From Acidimicrobiia bacterium (GTDB lineage Bacteria; Actinomycetota; Acidimicrobiia; Acidimicrobiales; AC-14), in the NCBI GenBank assembly GCA_023265025.1, contig JAHFUP010000005.1, positions 24,492 through 88,491 of the forward strand: a DNA stretch of 64,000 bases, written 5' to 3'. The notes beneath the pieces were generated by a model. The model had not been told where the DNA came from, did no database searches, and worked only from the letters and a program-made list of their open reading frames with translations. Both the position numbers and the translations under genes were made by a program. Shown here one piece after another: positions 1 to 8,402 of this stretch (position 1 is the stretch's first letter; the number at the start of each line of letters is the position of its first letter).

Positions 1-171
<171 letters not shown>

Positions 172-172
172 C

Positions 173-322
173 GAGGGACTGGCTGAAGCCCTCGACGTTC
201 GGCGCGCGCCGGTATCTCGCTACCCCTATCACCTCGCCTATCTGGTCGCAGTCGACGAAATTCATGTCCTGGCCGTAGCGCATGACCACCGGCGACCGAC
301 GTACTGGGCTGGCCGGACGTAA
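173..322 (+). pseudogene. C-terminal fragment of a RelE/ParE-type toxin
   Basis: In the frame ending at TAA 320-322 the sequence reads EGLAEALDVRRAPVSRYPYH, then LAYLV and finally VLAVAHDHRRPTYWAGR. This is the signature C-terminal half of RelE/ParE toxins (RYPY strand, AVAH-RR-P-YW tail), which cleave mRNA at the ribosome or inhibit gyrase. The N-terminal half is absent, replaced by the acetyltransferase fragment in another frame, and no antitoxin is recognisable nearby. The family call is good from the tail motif; subfamily is not resolved. Confidence 0.6.
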
Positions 323-543
323 TCGCACGAACCGGGCGCGGCATGGCTGGCCCGATGCCCCGCAAGCCGATCCTCCTGCGGGGTCCCGAGGCGCACGGAG
401 GCCGAAGGTTCAATCACCCGTCCTCCGCAGACCCGCCGGACCCATTTAGGGGATCGGCTTGCTCTACCGCGCCGTGAACGATCTCGAGCTCCAGTCAACC
501 GAGGAAGGCAGGCGCGCTTTGCCTTCCGTGGCAGGCTGGGAGG

Positions 544-657
544 ATGGAGTTCGCCATCTTGGGGCCGCTCCTGAGACGGACGGCGACAAGGTCATCGAGC
601 TGCGGGCGTCGCAGGTGCGTTCGCTACTATCTAGCCGCGCTCATCCTGGGCGACGCA
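544..657 (+). pseudogene. Remnant of a SARP/BTAD transcriptional regulator N-terminus
   Basis: ATG at 544 opens MEFAILGPL, the usual first residues of SARP-family regulators. The expected continuation, DGDKVIELRASQVRSLL, lies in another frame, and AALILGD follows back in the first frame. Two frameshifts within 110 bp and loss of everything after the first 38 or so residues make this a dead fragment. Its end overlaps the stop of the convergent small secreted gene. It is the first of three damaged SARP genes in the first 12.6 kb. Confidence 0.55.
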
Positions 658-987
658 GATCGACCCGATCAACGTGTCGGTCCGATCGCCACTCGTCGAC
701 AGCGGCTTCCGGTCGGTGTTCTTGCCCTTAAGAATGGTCACCGCCCGGATCGTGACCTCGATACGCTCGATGACCACACCAACGGTGACGGTCCCGGTCT
801 CGGGGTCGAGCAGCTCGCAGGCTTCGCCCGTGTCACGGGCCTCGCCGTAGGAGTCGGTCGCAACGCAGATGGTCCTACCCTTGTCGAACGTGCAGCCCGC
901 AGGAAGCGGGGAGGGCGCGGCGTGGGCCGTACCGCCGGTGAGGGTGAGCCCACCGGCGACGGCGATCATGGTGAGAAGTCGGTTCAT
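631..987 (-). CDS. Small secreted protein of unknown function
   Basis: The 118-residue product starts with a typical Sec signal peptide (MNRLLTMIAVAGGLTLTGG, then AHA|AP cleavage). The mature part, about 95 residues, has three cysteines and no family I recognise. It lies 33 bp downstream of another small secreted gene on the same strand, so the two probably share a transcript, possibly once under the SARP-type regulator further upstream. The C-terminus overlaps a decayed SARP fragment on the opposite strand, so the last residues may be acquired. Confidence 0.55.
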   Translation of the reverse strand: MNRLLTMIAVAGGLTLTGGTAHAAPSPLPAGCTFDKGRTICVATDSYGEARDTGEACELLDPETGTVTVGVVIERIEVTIRAVTILKGKNTDRKPLSTSGDRTDTLIGSICVAQDERG

Positions 988-1020
988 GGCTACTTCTTCC
1001 GCTCCGCTTGCCCGCTTCGG

Positions 1021-1347
1021 CTAACAGGTCGGCCGCTCGACTGCGGAGCGGCCCTGGTCGGAGGCGAAGCGGGCGCCGTACTGGTCGCCGGCGCCGTACA
1101 CGAGATCGAGCCGGCCGAGATTGTCGGCGTCCAGCTGGTTGAAGACGGTGTTGTGGCGGTGCGGGTTGTGCTCGCCGACGAACGGCGCATCCTTGCCCGA
1201 CCCGACTGACACCACCGTGCCGTTGCCGGTCGTGACGCAGCCGGCGTTGTGGGCCGTCGCTGGCGCGGCCTCGATGCCGAGCCCGCACGCGACTGCGGCC
1301 GCAGCGCATGCGAGCCGGCGCACGACGCTCCTGTGGGTTGTCCGCAT
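1021..1347 (-). CDS. Small secreted protein of unknown function
   Basis: The start at 1347 is chosen because the codon is preceded by a strong GAGGAGG ribosome binding site; an upstream in-frame start at 1392 lacks one. The 108-residue product has an RR-containing signal peptide (MRTTHRSVVRRLACAAAAV, cleavage near ATA|HN). The mature domain contains an EHNPHRHNTVFNQLDADNLG stretch that I cannot assign to a family. It sits directly upstream of the similar-sized secreted gene at 631-987. Confidence 0.6.
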   Translation of the reverse strand: MRTTHRSVVRRLACAAAAVACGLGIEAAPATAHNAGCVTTGNGTVVSVGSGKDAPFVGEHNPHRHNTVFNQLDADNLGRLDLVYGAGDQYGARFASDQGRSAVERPTC

Positions 1348-1488
1348 TGTTTCCTCCTCGCTCGTGGTGCCGTTGGGGCACGGAGCGAGCATGCGACGAG
1401 GCGCTGGAGAAAAGCTGGTGTTTCGCTGGAGCCAGGACCAATACGTGGGCCACGGGTGGCATGGAGCCCATCGGCAAACGGCGGCTCG

Positions 1489-2237
1489 CTAGGGAGCCGC
1501 CGCGCGCCGTCCCTGGGCCCAGGCGGCGGCGAAGGCGGCGGGTCCCAACCCGGCAGCCAGCTGGGAAATGACGCTTTGGATATCCGGCCGATACGCCCGC
1601 GGGACCGGTTCGCCCAGGGTCTCGCGGAGCGCCTCGGCCGTGCCGAGCAGACTCGCGCCGTCCTCGTGCCTACCCTCTGCCGCCCGAAGCTCGGCGACCG
1701 CTTCGAGTTCCTCGGGATCCGTCGCCATCCCAACAGCGCGAGACATCGCCTGGACCTCGTCCAGAAGCGACCTGGCTGACGCAACGTCGCCTCGCCGGAC
1801 CGCCACCTTCGCCAGCCAGAGCAGCGCATGCCGGGTCCAGACCCAGGCGCCCTGTTCCCTGGCTGCGGACAACTGCTGTACCAACAGTCGCTCGGCTTCG
1901 GCCACATCGCCGCCCAGGAAGGCGACCTCCCCCAACCAGCCCAGCTCCCCGGAGAGGTGGAACTGCTGCCCCGCCTCCCGGCTGTAGCGCGCGGCCTCAG
2001 CGAGACGCTGTCCGGCCTGCCCGAGGTCTCCGAGCTGGGGGGCGGGGCTTCGCCCCAAAGTCCCTCGGATAGGCGTTCGGCCGAGACCACCTGCCCCGGG
2101 TGCAGCGCCAGCATCGCCAACACCGCGCTGACCTTGGCCGCCGGCAACGTCACCGGGGCGCCATCGGCCAGCACCTCGAGCACACCCAGAACCCGGACTT
2201 CAGCCGACGCACACCCGTCACTCATCGCCGTTGCCAC
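1489..2237 (-). pseudogene. Internally deleted SARP-type regulator
   Basis: From ATG 2237 the first 60 or so codons encode the winged-helix of a SARP/BTAD regulator (VRVLGVLEVL, LPAAKVSAVLAMLALHPGQV, RLSEGLWG). At about 2058 the reading switches frame, and the remaining 189 codons are the C-terminal TPR tail typical of the same family (repeated GD-A-A pairs, ending AAFAAAWAQGRRA). The bacterial transcriptional-activation and NB-ARC regions, several hundred residues in intact relatives, are missing. A deletion that joins head to tail out of frame is the simplest reading. An array of SARP-like direct repeats lies at its 5' end. Confidence 0.7.
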
Positions 2238-2241
2238 CTCA

Positions 2242-2270
2242 CGCTCAAGCGTCGCTCAAGGTTAGTTCAA
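2242..2270 (-). promoter_or_regulatory. SARP-type operator: three heptamers at 11-bp spacing
   Basis: Read on the minus strand, three direct repeats TTGAACT (2270-2264), TTGAGCG (2259-2253) and TTGAGCG (2248-2242) are spaced exactly 11 bp start to start. Heptameric direct repeats with 11-bp period are the classical binding architecture of SARP activators. The array sits between the start of the broken SARP gene (2237) and the GTG start of the cupin gene (2310), so it could control either direction. Confidence 0.65.
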
Positions 2271-2309
2271 GGTCCACGGCGCACTCTCGGTCTCGACAAG
2301 GAGGACCGA

Positions 2310-2885
2310 GTGAACCCCCACATTGCACTCTTGCTGGCAGAGCGCCACGTCGCCGAAATGAGCGAGGACGTCGCCGCCGGGCACCAGGCCCAGGAGCGCC
2401 GCAGGGCGCGACGGGCGGCGCGCCGCTGTGCGTCGTCTCCGTGCACGGCAACCCACCGCGCCGGCGTGGTCGCCATGCTTGCGGGCGCTGCGCTCGTCGC
2501 CACGGCTCTTTACGCCGTGGACAGGTCGGACGCGGCCCCGGCCGGCGGCGTGCGGGCCGCCAAGACGAACGCCGATCAGTGGGTCGAGCCGGACATTTCC
2601 GTGACGAGCCTCTCGTACGCGCCTGGGCACACGAGCGGATGGCACGTGCACCCGGGCGTCCACTCGGTGGTGGTCCTCACCGGGGTGCTGACAGTGTTCG
2701 ACGAAGGCTGCACGCGCCAGGAGTTCGGGTCGGGATCGACCTATCTCGGCGGCCGCCAGCCGCATCTGGCCCGCAACGACGCAGCCGACGACCTGACGGT
2801 GGTGGTCACCAGCATCTACGACGCTTCGTCTGCAACGGGTCACGGCGCGCCGATGCCGGTCCCGGCGGGATGCGAGGAGCGATGA
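2310..2885 (+). CDS. Membrane-anchored or secreted cupin-domain protein
   Basis: GTG 2310 is chosen because AAGGAGG precedes it at correct spacing. Of 191 residues, the first 38 form a charged stretch (MNPHIALLLAERHVAEM then Arg-rich) resembling short actinobacterial peptides. A hydrophobic segment follows (VVAMLAGAALVATALYAV, about residues 55-72), then a cupin barrel with the metal-site-like motif WHVHPGVHSVVVLTG near residues 110-125 and a second strand GSTYLGGRQPHLARN. An internal ATG at 2475 would give a plain signal-anchored cupin, so the N-terminal extension may be a fusion. Its stop overlaps the next start (ATGA). Substrate unknown. Confidence 0.65.
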   Translation: MNPHIALLLAERHVAEMSEDVAAGHQAQERRRARRAARRCASSPCTATHRAGVVAMLAGAALVATALYAVDRSDAAPAGGVRAAKTNADQWVEPDISVTSLSYAPGHTSGWHVHPGVHSVVVLTGVLTVFDEGCTRQEFGSGSTYLGGRQPHLARNDAADDLTVVVTSIYDASSATGHGAPMPVPAGCEER

Positions 2886-3655
2886 CCGGCCAGCCCGCCC
2901 CGCTCGCTCCGACGACTGGATCAGGGTGTCGCCCGTCCGTCGTTTTTGGCGAGGACGAATCGCCCGTTCTGGTCGACTACGTGAAGAGCCGACGTACCTT
3001 GCGCATTCGCGTCGGCAACATCGCCAGCGAGATGCCGCTCGGCGAGCTTTTCAGCCGGCTCGACGTCGACGGGACCGAGCTGGCGCCAGCACGGCGCTAC
3101 TTGCTGTTCGGAGCCGTTGGAGCCGCGCTGGGCGGCGTGGGGGACCTGGTCGGGGTCTTCGGGTCCGAGCAAGACGCCCGACGGGCGTTCGTAGACCTGC
3201 GCCAAGAGGGCCGCCTGCGATCGGGCTGGGCCGAGCTGTGCCAGATCGACCTCCGCGGAAGGGTGTCGATCTTGTGCTCGTTCGGCCGCGACCGACCCCT
3301 TCGATGGCGGCCCGAGCTGCACGAGGCGGTCCGTACATCTCAAGAGAAGAAAGGAAACGCAGTGTCACTCAGCACGTTGATCGAATCCCGGGTACCTGCC
3401 ACGGCGCCCCGACCCCGCGCTCACAGACGCCTCACGCGGGTTGCCGCCGGGGTGATCGCGCTGGCCGCCATCGGCGGGCTCGCCCTGAACACGGCCGGTG
3501 TCGACTCGACGAACCGCCACCCCACGACGTCGGTCGCGCCGCCTCCAACCACAGAGGCCGCCGGGGGATGCCGGCGTGACCGCGCATGTGACGGCGTGAC
3601 GCCTCGCGTGTTGCCCGCCGACGAGGGAGTTTACGTTGGCGCACCCGCGGACTAG
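2882..3655 (+). CDS. Unknown protein with C-terminal membrane segment
   Basis: The start overlaps the cupin stop by 4 bp, which implies translational coupling. The 257-residue product has a soluble N-terminal half (about residues 1-160) without recognisable family. Then comes a hydrophobic helix (LTRVAAGVIALAAIGGLALN, about residues 180-200) and a Pro/Thr-rich tail. An internal GTG at 3362 is preceded by GAAAGGA and would start a small one-helix membrane protein, so two formerly separate genes may have been joined by loss of a stop. Confidence 0.5.
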   Translation: MTGQPAPLAPTTGSGCRPSVVFGEDESPVLVDYVKSRRTLRIRVGNIASEMPLGELFSRLDVDGTELAPARRYLLFGAVGAALGGVGDLVGVFGSEQDARRAFVDLRQEGRLRSGWAELCQIDLRGRVSILCSFGRDRPLRWRPELHEAVRTSQEKKGNAVSLSTLIESRVPATAPRPRAHRRLTRVAAGVIALAAIGGLALNTAGVDSTNRHPTTSVAPPPTTEAAGGCRRDRACDGVTPRVLPADEGVYVGAPAD

Positions 3656-3661
3656 TGTCAG

Positions 3662-3738
3662 CGAGTGACCTCAGACCGCCGCTGAGCGCGCGGTGAAGCA
3701 CGAGTCGGCGATCTCAGAGGGCGGTCTGAGTTCACTCG
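3662..3738. repeat. Inverted repeat, 19-bp arms with 39-bp loop
   Basis: Arms 3662-3680 and 3720-3738 are complementary at 18 of 19 positions. They sit just after the stop at 3655 and before the transposase remnants. This could be a terminator-like hairpin, although no U tract follows, or paired ends of a lost insertion element. Confidence 0.7.
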
Positions 3739-3844
3739 CGGGAAGGCCGGCCGAGGTGGCAGTACCTCGGGTCCCGGGCCGGCGAAGCCGGCCCTGTGCC
3801 CACCCGTCGGCGGCAGAGCAGGCAAGAAGCCGTCCCCAATAGCG

Positions 3845-4100
3845 TCCTCCCGTGACGGGCCGGCTGATCGGGATGGCGGCGTCGCTTGGTCTGGATCGAC
3901 GTCTTCTCGTCGACCGAGAGCACCAGCGCCCGTTCCGGCGGGCTCAAGTACAGCCCGCAGATGCCGCGCACCCGTTCCCGGAACGTCGGGTCGTCACGAC
4001 GATTGAGCCATCCCCGCACCTTGGTCAGGTCGATGTCCATGGCGGCGAGGACCGCGACGGCGGCGACGAGCAGCTCAGCGACGAGCTGATCGGCCAGGGT
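3845..4100 (-). pseudogene. IS630-type transposase fragment
   Basis: On the minus strand about 85 codons read LADQLVAELL, DIDLTKVRGWLNRRDDP, FRERVRGICGLYLSPP and LVLSVDEKTSIQ. This is the catalytic-core start of IS630-family transposases, with the first DDE aspartate in VDEK. The frame after HPDQPARHGR no longer matches the family, and neither N-terminal DNA-binding helices nor the later acidic residues are present. It lies back to back with an IS21-type fragment. Confidence 0.65.
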
Positions 4101-4121
4101 GCGACGGGTCCGCCCCCATCG

Positions 4122-4247
4122 CGCCGACGGCCACGGCGCAGCCGGGCCATCCTGGCCGGCGAGCACGACCAGCTCAAGACCTGGCTGGTGGACGAGGGCC
4201 TCACGGTGGTCAAGGCCCATGACCTGCTGACCCGGCGCGGCATCGGT
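4122..4247 (+). pseudogene. IS21-type (IstA) transposase fragment
   Basis: Roughly 40 plus-strand codons read RAILAGEHDQLKTWLVDEGL, TVVKAHDLLTRRGI. This resembles the segment before the catalytic core of actinobacterial IS21-family IstA. The usual next motif (VPYRTLHRF-like) is absent: the sequence breaks off at 4245. No istB is nearby. The call rests on a short stretch and is only moderately secure. Confidence 0.45.
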
Positions 4248-4385
4248 CCCCCCAGCGCGCGTCCCCAAGGGATCAGCCTGCGGAACGCAGGCGGTCCACG
4301 GACGGAGGCTCGTACGTTGTACGGGACGAACCGGAGGCGAGTCCGATGCCCGTGACGCGATAGTCGGCGTGCGACCCAAGCGCCC

Positions 4386-4871
4386 CTACTCAACGAGACG
4401 GATCCTCCAGCGCCAGACGAGCCCGTCATCGGGATCGACCAGCTCCTCGACCTTCGCGAACCCACATCGCGCCAGCACCGAGGTCGACGGCGATTCCTGG
4501 GGGAGCGTATGGGCGATCGCCTCCACCAACCCGGCGGCACGTGCACCAGCCAGCAACTCAAACACGAGGGCTGTCGCAATTCCGCGACCTCGACGTGCGG
4601 GCGCCACCGAATAGCCCAACTCGGCGACTCCATTGACGGGCACCCCCTTCCAGCCCCCGTTCCCCACCAGGGCTCCGTCCTCATCGAAGACGAGGTGCGG
4701 TCCCCACTCGACGGGCGACGCGCCGTGGGCAGCCCTTACTAGGAACGGGACGACCTCCGGGAAACCCTCCCAACCCTCCTCAACGACCACATCGAACCGT
4801 GCGGAGAACGCGTCGTCTCCTTCGGCTAACGCGTCCGCCCAGGCTTCGATGATCGGCTCGACTCGAATCAC
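4386..4871 (-). CDS. GNAT-family N-acetyltransferase
   Basis: The 161-residue product contains the GNAT acetyl-CoA core: LGYSVAPARRGRGIATALVF (V-x-P-x-RRGRGIA, about residues 93-112) and a C-terminal STSVLARCGFAKVEE strand. GTG 4871 is chosen because it places the start just before the first helix; an upstream ATG at 5045 would add 58 residues of low-complexity sequence. No clear Shine-Dalgarno site precedes GTG 4871. Substrate cannot be inferred. The neighbours are transposase fragments, which suggests acquired DNA. Confidence 0.7.
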   Translation of the reverse strand: MIRVEPIIEAWADALAEGDDAFSARFDVVVEEGWEGFPEVVPFLVRAAHGASPVEWGPHLVFDEDGALVGNGGWKGVPVNGVAELGYSVAPARRGRGIATALVFELLAGARAAGLVEAIAHTLPQESPSTSVLARCGFAKVEELVDPDDGLVWRWRIRLVE

Positions 4872-5575
4872 CCGACGAGGATCGCATATTCGAATAACCC
4901 GGCCGTGGCGGGCATCGCAGACACCTCTCCCATCGGCGCGCGGTCGCCACTCGGCGGCTCTCCCGGTGCACCGGGTAGGCGTGGCGCGCGGCCTGGTGAC
5001 CAGTTTCCGCTCGCAGCTGTCCGACGAGTGGCGTCCCCGTAGCAAACCCGCTATCGGCTCCGCGACGCTTCCCAGGGATCACCCGCAGGAAACCGACGAG
5101 CGTCCCCCAAAGCGGTTCCTCCTGCGGGCCCCGGTCGTCGTTCCGGCACCGGAACGGCGACCCGAAGAGCCTCGTCGTCAGCAACCAGCTGTAGTCGGAC
5201 GGCGCGGGACGAAGGGCGAACTGTCCGTGTTGTTGAGGGTGACGTCGGTGTCGGGGAGGCGCCACGTGTAGCCGTCGACGGCCTCGTGCGACGTGGCGTC
5301 GCCGGTGATGGCCCGGGCGTAGGGGTCTGGCCCGGTTGGAGCGCTGGCCCCCGTGTGGGGCGTAGGGCCGTGGACAGGTCTCGGCGCGCGGTGAACAGCG
5401 ACAAGTTCGCCTTTCGCCGTCGTAGATAACCCCCAGGGGGCAGCGGGCTTCCTGGGGCGCGACATCGCAGCGGAGGCAGTCCGCTCCATGGCCAGGAAGC
5501 CCGGTGCGGAGGCGGCCGTACCGGGTCGGGATGGGCACGCCGACCCGGTATGGCCGCCTCGGTCCGCCGTGGTGA
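4872..5575. other. About 700 bp without a supportable gene
   Basis: Several open frames overlap here on both strands, but none has a family match, a signal peptide or a convincing ribosome binding site. One minus-strand frame ending at 5178 contains a protein-like stretch (ARAITGDATSHEAVDGYTWR) that may be the tail of a decayed secreted protein. I see no RNA gene or repeat. Confidence 0.5.
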
Positions 5576-6136
5576 CTACGCCGACAACTCCGGCAGCGAC
5601 AGCGTGCCGGTGGCCGACACGTGCATCACCAGCACGAGGGGCTCGACGTCCGTCGAGCACTCGCCGTCGACGCGCTGGGCCAACCCGTGGCTCGACCCGG
5701 TGACCGTCCCGCTCCCCGTGGCCCCGGCCAGGTCGCCGGTTCCACCGTCGATCTCCCATGCGCCGTGCATCCGGATCGTCGCCACGCAGGTCCGGGGGTC
5801 GACGTCGATGGCGTTGACGTCGCGTCGGTGCACGAAGGACAGCGTCCCCTGCGGGAACACCATGCGGTCTCGATAGAGGTTGGGGGTGTCGCCGGGTTCC
5901 GAGTCGAGCGGCTCGTCGTGCCCGACCGCGGTGAAGGCGCCCCGGGCGACCAGCGGGAACTGGACGTTCCCGCCCGTCTCGACGAGCACGCCGGTGAAGG
6001 TCTCGGCGCCGGCGGTGGTGGCCTGAGCCGCGGTCGGTATGCCGGTGCACAGGGCGGCGGCTCCCGCCATCAGGACCGCAGCCCTTCCGATCCGACCGGC
6101 TCGAGGCCGGGGATTGCTGACAACAGTGGGTTCCAT
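5576..6136 (-). CDS. Secreted beta-rich protein of unknown function
   Basis: ATG 6136 is preceded by AAAGGAG. The 186-residue product has a Sec signal (RIGRAAVLMAGAAALCTGIP, cleavage near AQA|TT). The mature domain has alternating short strands, two cysteines (in RTCVATIRM and GECSTDV) and a GGTGDLAGATGSGTVTGSS turn. This fold outline resembles small secreted allene-oxide-cyclase/dirigent-like barrels, but I cannot claim membership. It is divergent from the sensor kinase at 6303; a 6-bp inverted repeat (GTCCCG/CGGGAC, 6239-6257) lies in the shared upstream region. Confidence 0.6.
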   Translation of the reverse strand: MEPTVVSNPRPRAGRIGRAAVLMAGAAALCTGIPTAAQATTAGAETFTGVLVETGGNVQFPLVARGAFTAVGHDEPLDSEPGDTPNLYRDRMVFPQGTLSFVHRRDVNAIDVDPRTCVATIRMHGAWEIDGGTGDLAGATGSGTVTGSSHGLAQRVDGECSTDVEPLVLVMHVSATGTLSLPELSA

Positions 6137-6302
6137 GTCGTTGCTCCTTTGCTCCGCCGCCCTCAAAGGGCCGCTCTGGTCGCCCTCACCGTGCGCCGCG
6201 GCCTGACCCGTCGACCAGGGAGGGCGGTCCCGTTGCGTGTCCCGTCGATGTCGGGACAACGGACCCGTGACGTTTGGCGTCCGCCATGGCAGTATCGGCG
6301 CC

Positions 6303-8402
6303 ATGACCGAGACGGTCTCAACTGTCTCGCTGGCTGACGGCGGAGCATGGACCACCTCTCGGCCCCCCGTCGACGGGCCGGCCGGGCTGGCTCGCCCGTG
6401 GAGCGCGCTGGTATGGACGATCGGCGCCGCCGCCGCCCTGATCGCGCTGGCCTCGCTGGCGCTCTTCCCGGTCAACCGACACGTGCCCGAGGCCGGGTTC
6501 TCGCTCTACGCGGTGCCGGACTTCACCGGCGGCGTGCTCTACAGCCTCATTGGCGCGTGGCTGTCGGTCCGCCGGCCGGACAACGCCCTGGGCTGGCTGT
6601 TGTACGTCTCCGGTGTGTCGCTGGCGTTGTCCGCTTTCGGGACCCAGTACGGGGCCGCCGCCCTGGTGTCCATGCCGTCGAACCATCTGCCGCTGGCCAC
6701 CGCGGTCGGGGCGGTCGGCCAGTTCGCCTACCTCCCTGGGAATGTCATCCACCGGACCCTCCTGGTCTACGCGTTCCCGGATGTCCCCCTCCGCACGCGC
6801 GCCGGACGCGCCGTCATGGCCGCGGCCGTTCTGGGCGCACTGACCGCGGTCGTCTACACGGTCGGGTTCCCAAGCCCGTCGTACGGCCCCGTCCACGTGC
6901 CCGCGTGGGCGGGCGCCGGCCGGTTCCTGCTCCGGTGGCAGCCCGTCGCCCTCGGTGCGGTGACGGCGGCATGCACCTTCGCGCTGATCGGTCGGCTCCG
7001 CCGAGCTGCGCCGCCGCGGCGGGGCGCGCTGGCCTGGTTCAGCGTGGCCGCGGTGATCAACCTGGCCATGTTCTCGGTGGGCCCGATCGGCACGTTCGTG
7101 ATCCCGGGCTTTCAGATCGACGCCGTGGTCGGGCCGGTGCTGATCGAAGCGGCCGCCATCGCCTTCGCGGTTTCGTCCGTGGTCGCCGTGCTCCATTACC
7201 GCCTCTGGGACCTGGATGTCATCCTGCGCCGCTCCCTGGTGTTCGCCGCGGTCACGGCAGTGCTCGCGGGCGGGTACCTCGGGCTGGTTGCCGCGGCCAC
7301 CGCCCTCTTCCCGGGCAGCGGATCCGGGAGCTCGCTCGCCGCCGCCCTGATCGTGACTGGCGTCGCCGCGCCGATGCGGTCACGGCTCCAGCGTGGCGTC
7401 GACCACCTGCTCTACGGGGACAGGAGCGAGCCGGACGCCGCCGTCGCCCGGTTGGGTCGACGGCTGGCCACCACCGCGGATTCCGACGCGCTGCTGCCCG
7501 AGGTGGCCGCCGTGATCGCCGCATCCCTTCGGGTCCCGTACGTGGCATTGGCCGTGCTGAGCGATCGCCGGCTGCGACTGGCCGCCGAGTTCGGCCGCGA
7601 TCTGTGCGGGGTCGAGTCGGTCCGCCTGGCCGCCAACGGCGAGATCGTCGGTCGCCTCGAGGTGGGGAGGCGGGAGCGGGATGTGCCTCTGGACCACCGT
7701 GACCTTCGCCTCCTTCACGATCTCGCCCGCCAGGCCGCGGTGGCCGTGGGCACCGTCCAGCGCGGTGAGGAGCTCCAGCGCTCGCGCCAGCGGCTGGTCG
7801 GGGCCCGCGAGGAGGAGCGAAGGCACCTACGCCGCGATCTCCACGACGGCCTCGGCCCCGCCCTGGCCGCCACCACGTTGCAGCTCGACGAGGTCGCCGA
7901 GTTGGTCGAGCGCGACCCCGCCAGCGCCCGCCAGTTGCTGAATCGCCTGCGAGCCGGCACACAGGATCTCATCGCCGACGTCCGGCGCCTGGTCTACGAC
8001 CTCCGGCCGCCGACGCTCGACGAGCTCGGGCTGGTCGGCGCCATTCGCACGCAAGCGGTGAGTCTCACCGGTCGCACGTCGTTCGAGGTGTTCGCCGACC
8101 CGGACCCGGTGAACCTGCCCGCCGCCGTGGAGGTGGCGCTACTGCGCATCGCGGGGGAAGCGATGACCAACGTCGCCCGCCACGCGCGGGCGCGCCATTG
8201 CGTGGTCCGCCTCCGCGTCGACGAGCGGGCCGAGCTCGAAGTCGCCGACGACGGGCGCGGCCTCGACGGTTCGCGCATCGGCGTGGGACTCGCATCGGCG
8301 CAGGAGCGAGCCGCCGAGCTGGGCGGGACGTGCGCCGTCGAGCGGCGGTCGGAGGGCGGGACGGTGCTGCACGCGGTGATCCCCCTGGGTGCGCAACCAT
8401 GA
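6303..8402 (+). CDS. NarL-type membrane sensor histidine kinase
   Basis: The 699-residue product begins with a large membrane domain (about eight hydrophobic segments within residues 30-365). A short GAF-like region follows (about 400-490). Next is a HisKA_3 dimerisation/phosphoacceptor helix containing EEERRHLRRDLHDGLGP with the phospho-His near residue 514. The C-terminal HATPase domain has an N-box in EAMTNVARHARA and a DDGRG motif. ATG 6303 is the start closest to the first membrane helix. Its stop overlaps the response regulator start, so the two form a classic pair. The signal is unknown; an intramembrane cue is likely given the small extracellular loops. Confidence 0.88.
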   Translation: MTETVSTVSLADGGAWTTSRPPVDGPAGLARPWSALVWTIGAAAALIALASLALFPVNRHVPEAGFSLYAVPDFTGGVLYSLIGAWLSVRRPDNALGWLLYVSGVSLALSAFGTQYGAAALVSMPSNHLPLATAVGAVGQFAYLPGNVIHRTLLVYAFPDVPLRTRAGRAVMAAAVLGALTAVVYTVGFPSPSYGPVHVPAWAGAGRFLLRWQPVALGAVTAACTFALIGRLRRAAPPRRGALAWFSVAAVINLAMFSVGPIGTFVIPGFQIDAVVGPVLIEAAAIAFAVSSVVAVLHYRLWDLDVILRRSLVFAAVTAVLAGGYLGLVAAATALFPGSGSGSSLAAALIVTGVAAPMRSRLQRGVDHLLYGDRSEPDAAVARLGRRLATTADSDALLPEVAAVIAASLRVPYVALAVLSDRRLRLAAEFGRDLCGVESVRLAANGEIVGRLEVGRRERDVPLDHRDLRLLHDLARQAAVAVGTVQRGEELQRSRQRLVGAREEERRHLRRDLHDGLGPALAATTLQLDEVAELVERDPASARQLLNRLRAGTQDLIADVRRLVYDLRPPTLDELGLVGAIRTQAVSLTGRTSFEVFADPDPVNLPAAVEVALLRIAGEAMTNVARHARARHCVVRLRVDERAELEVADDGRGLDGSRIGVGLASAQERAAELGGTCAVERRSEGGTVLHAVIPLGAQP

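Noticed and set aside
5178..5464. Small minus-strand gene with a protein-like stretch
   Set aside because: No ribosome site, signal or family; overlapping alternative frames look equally plausible, so it is left as unassigned sequence.
6239..6257. Operator between the secreted gene and the sensor kinase
   Set aside because: The inverted repeat has only 6-bp arms in GC-rich DNA and could be chance; mentioned only in the gene entry.
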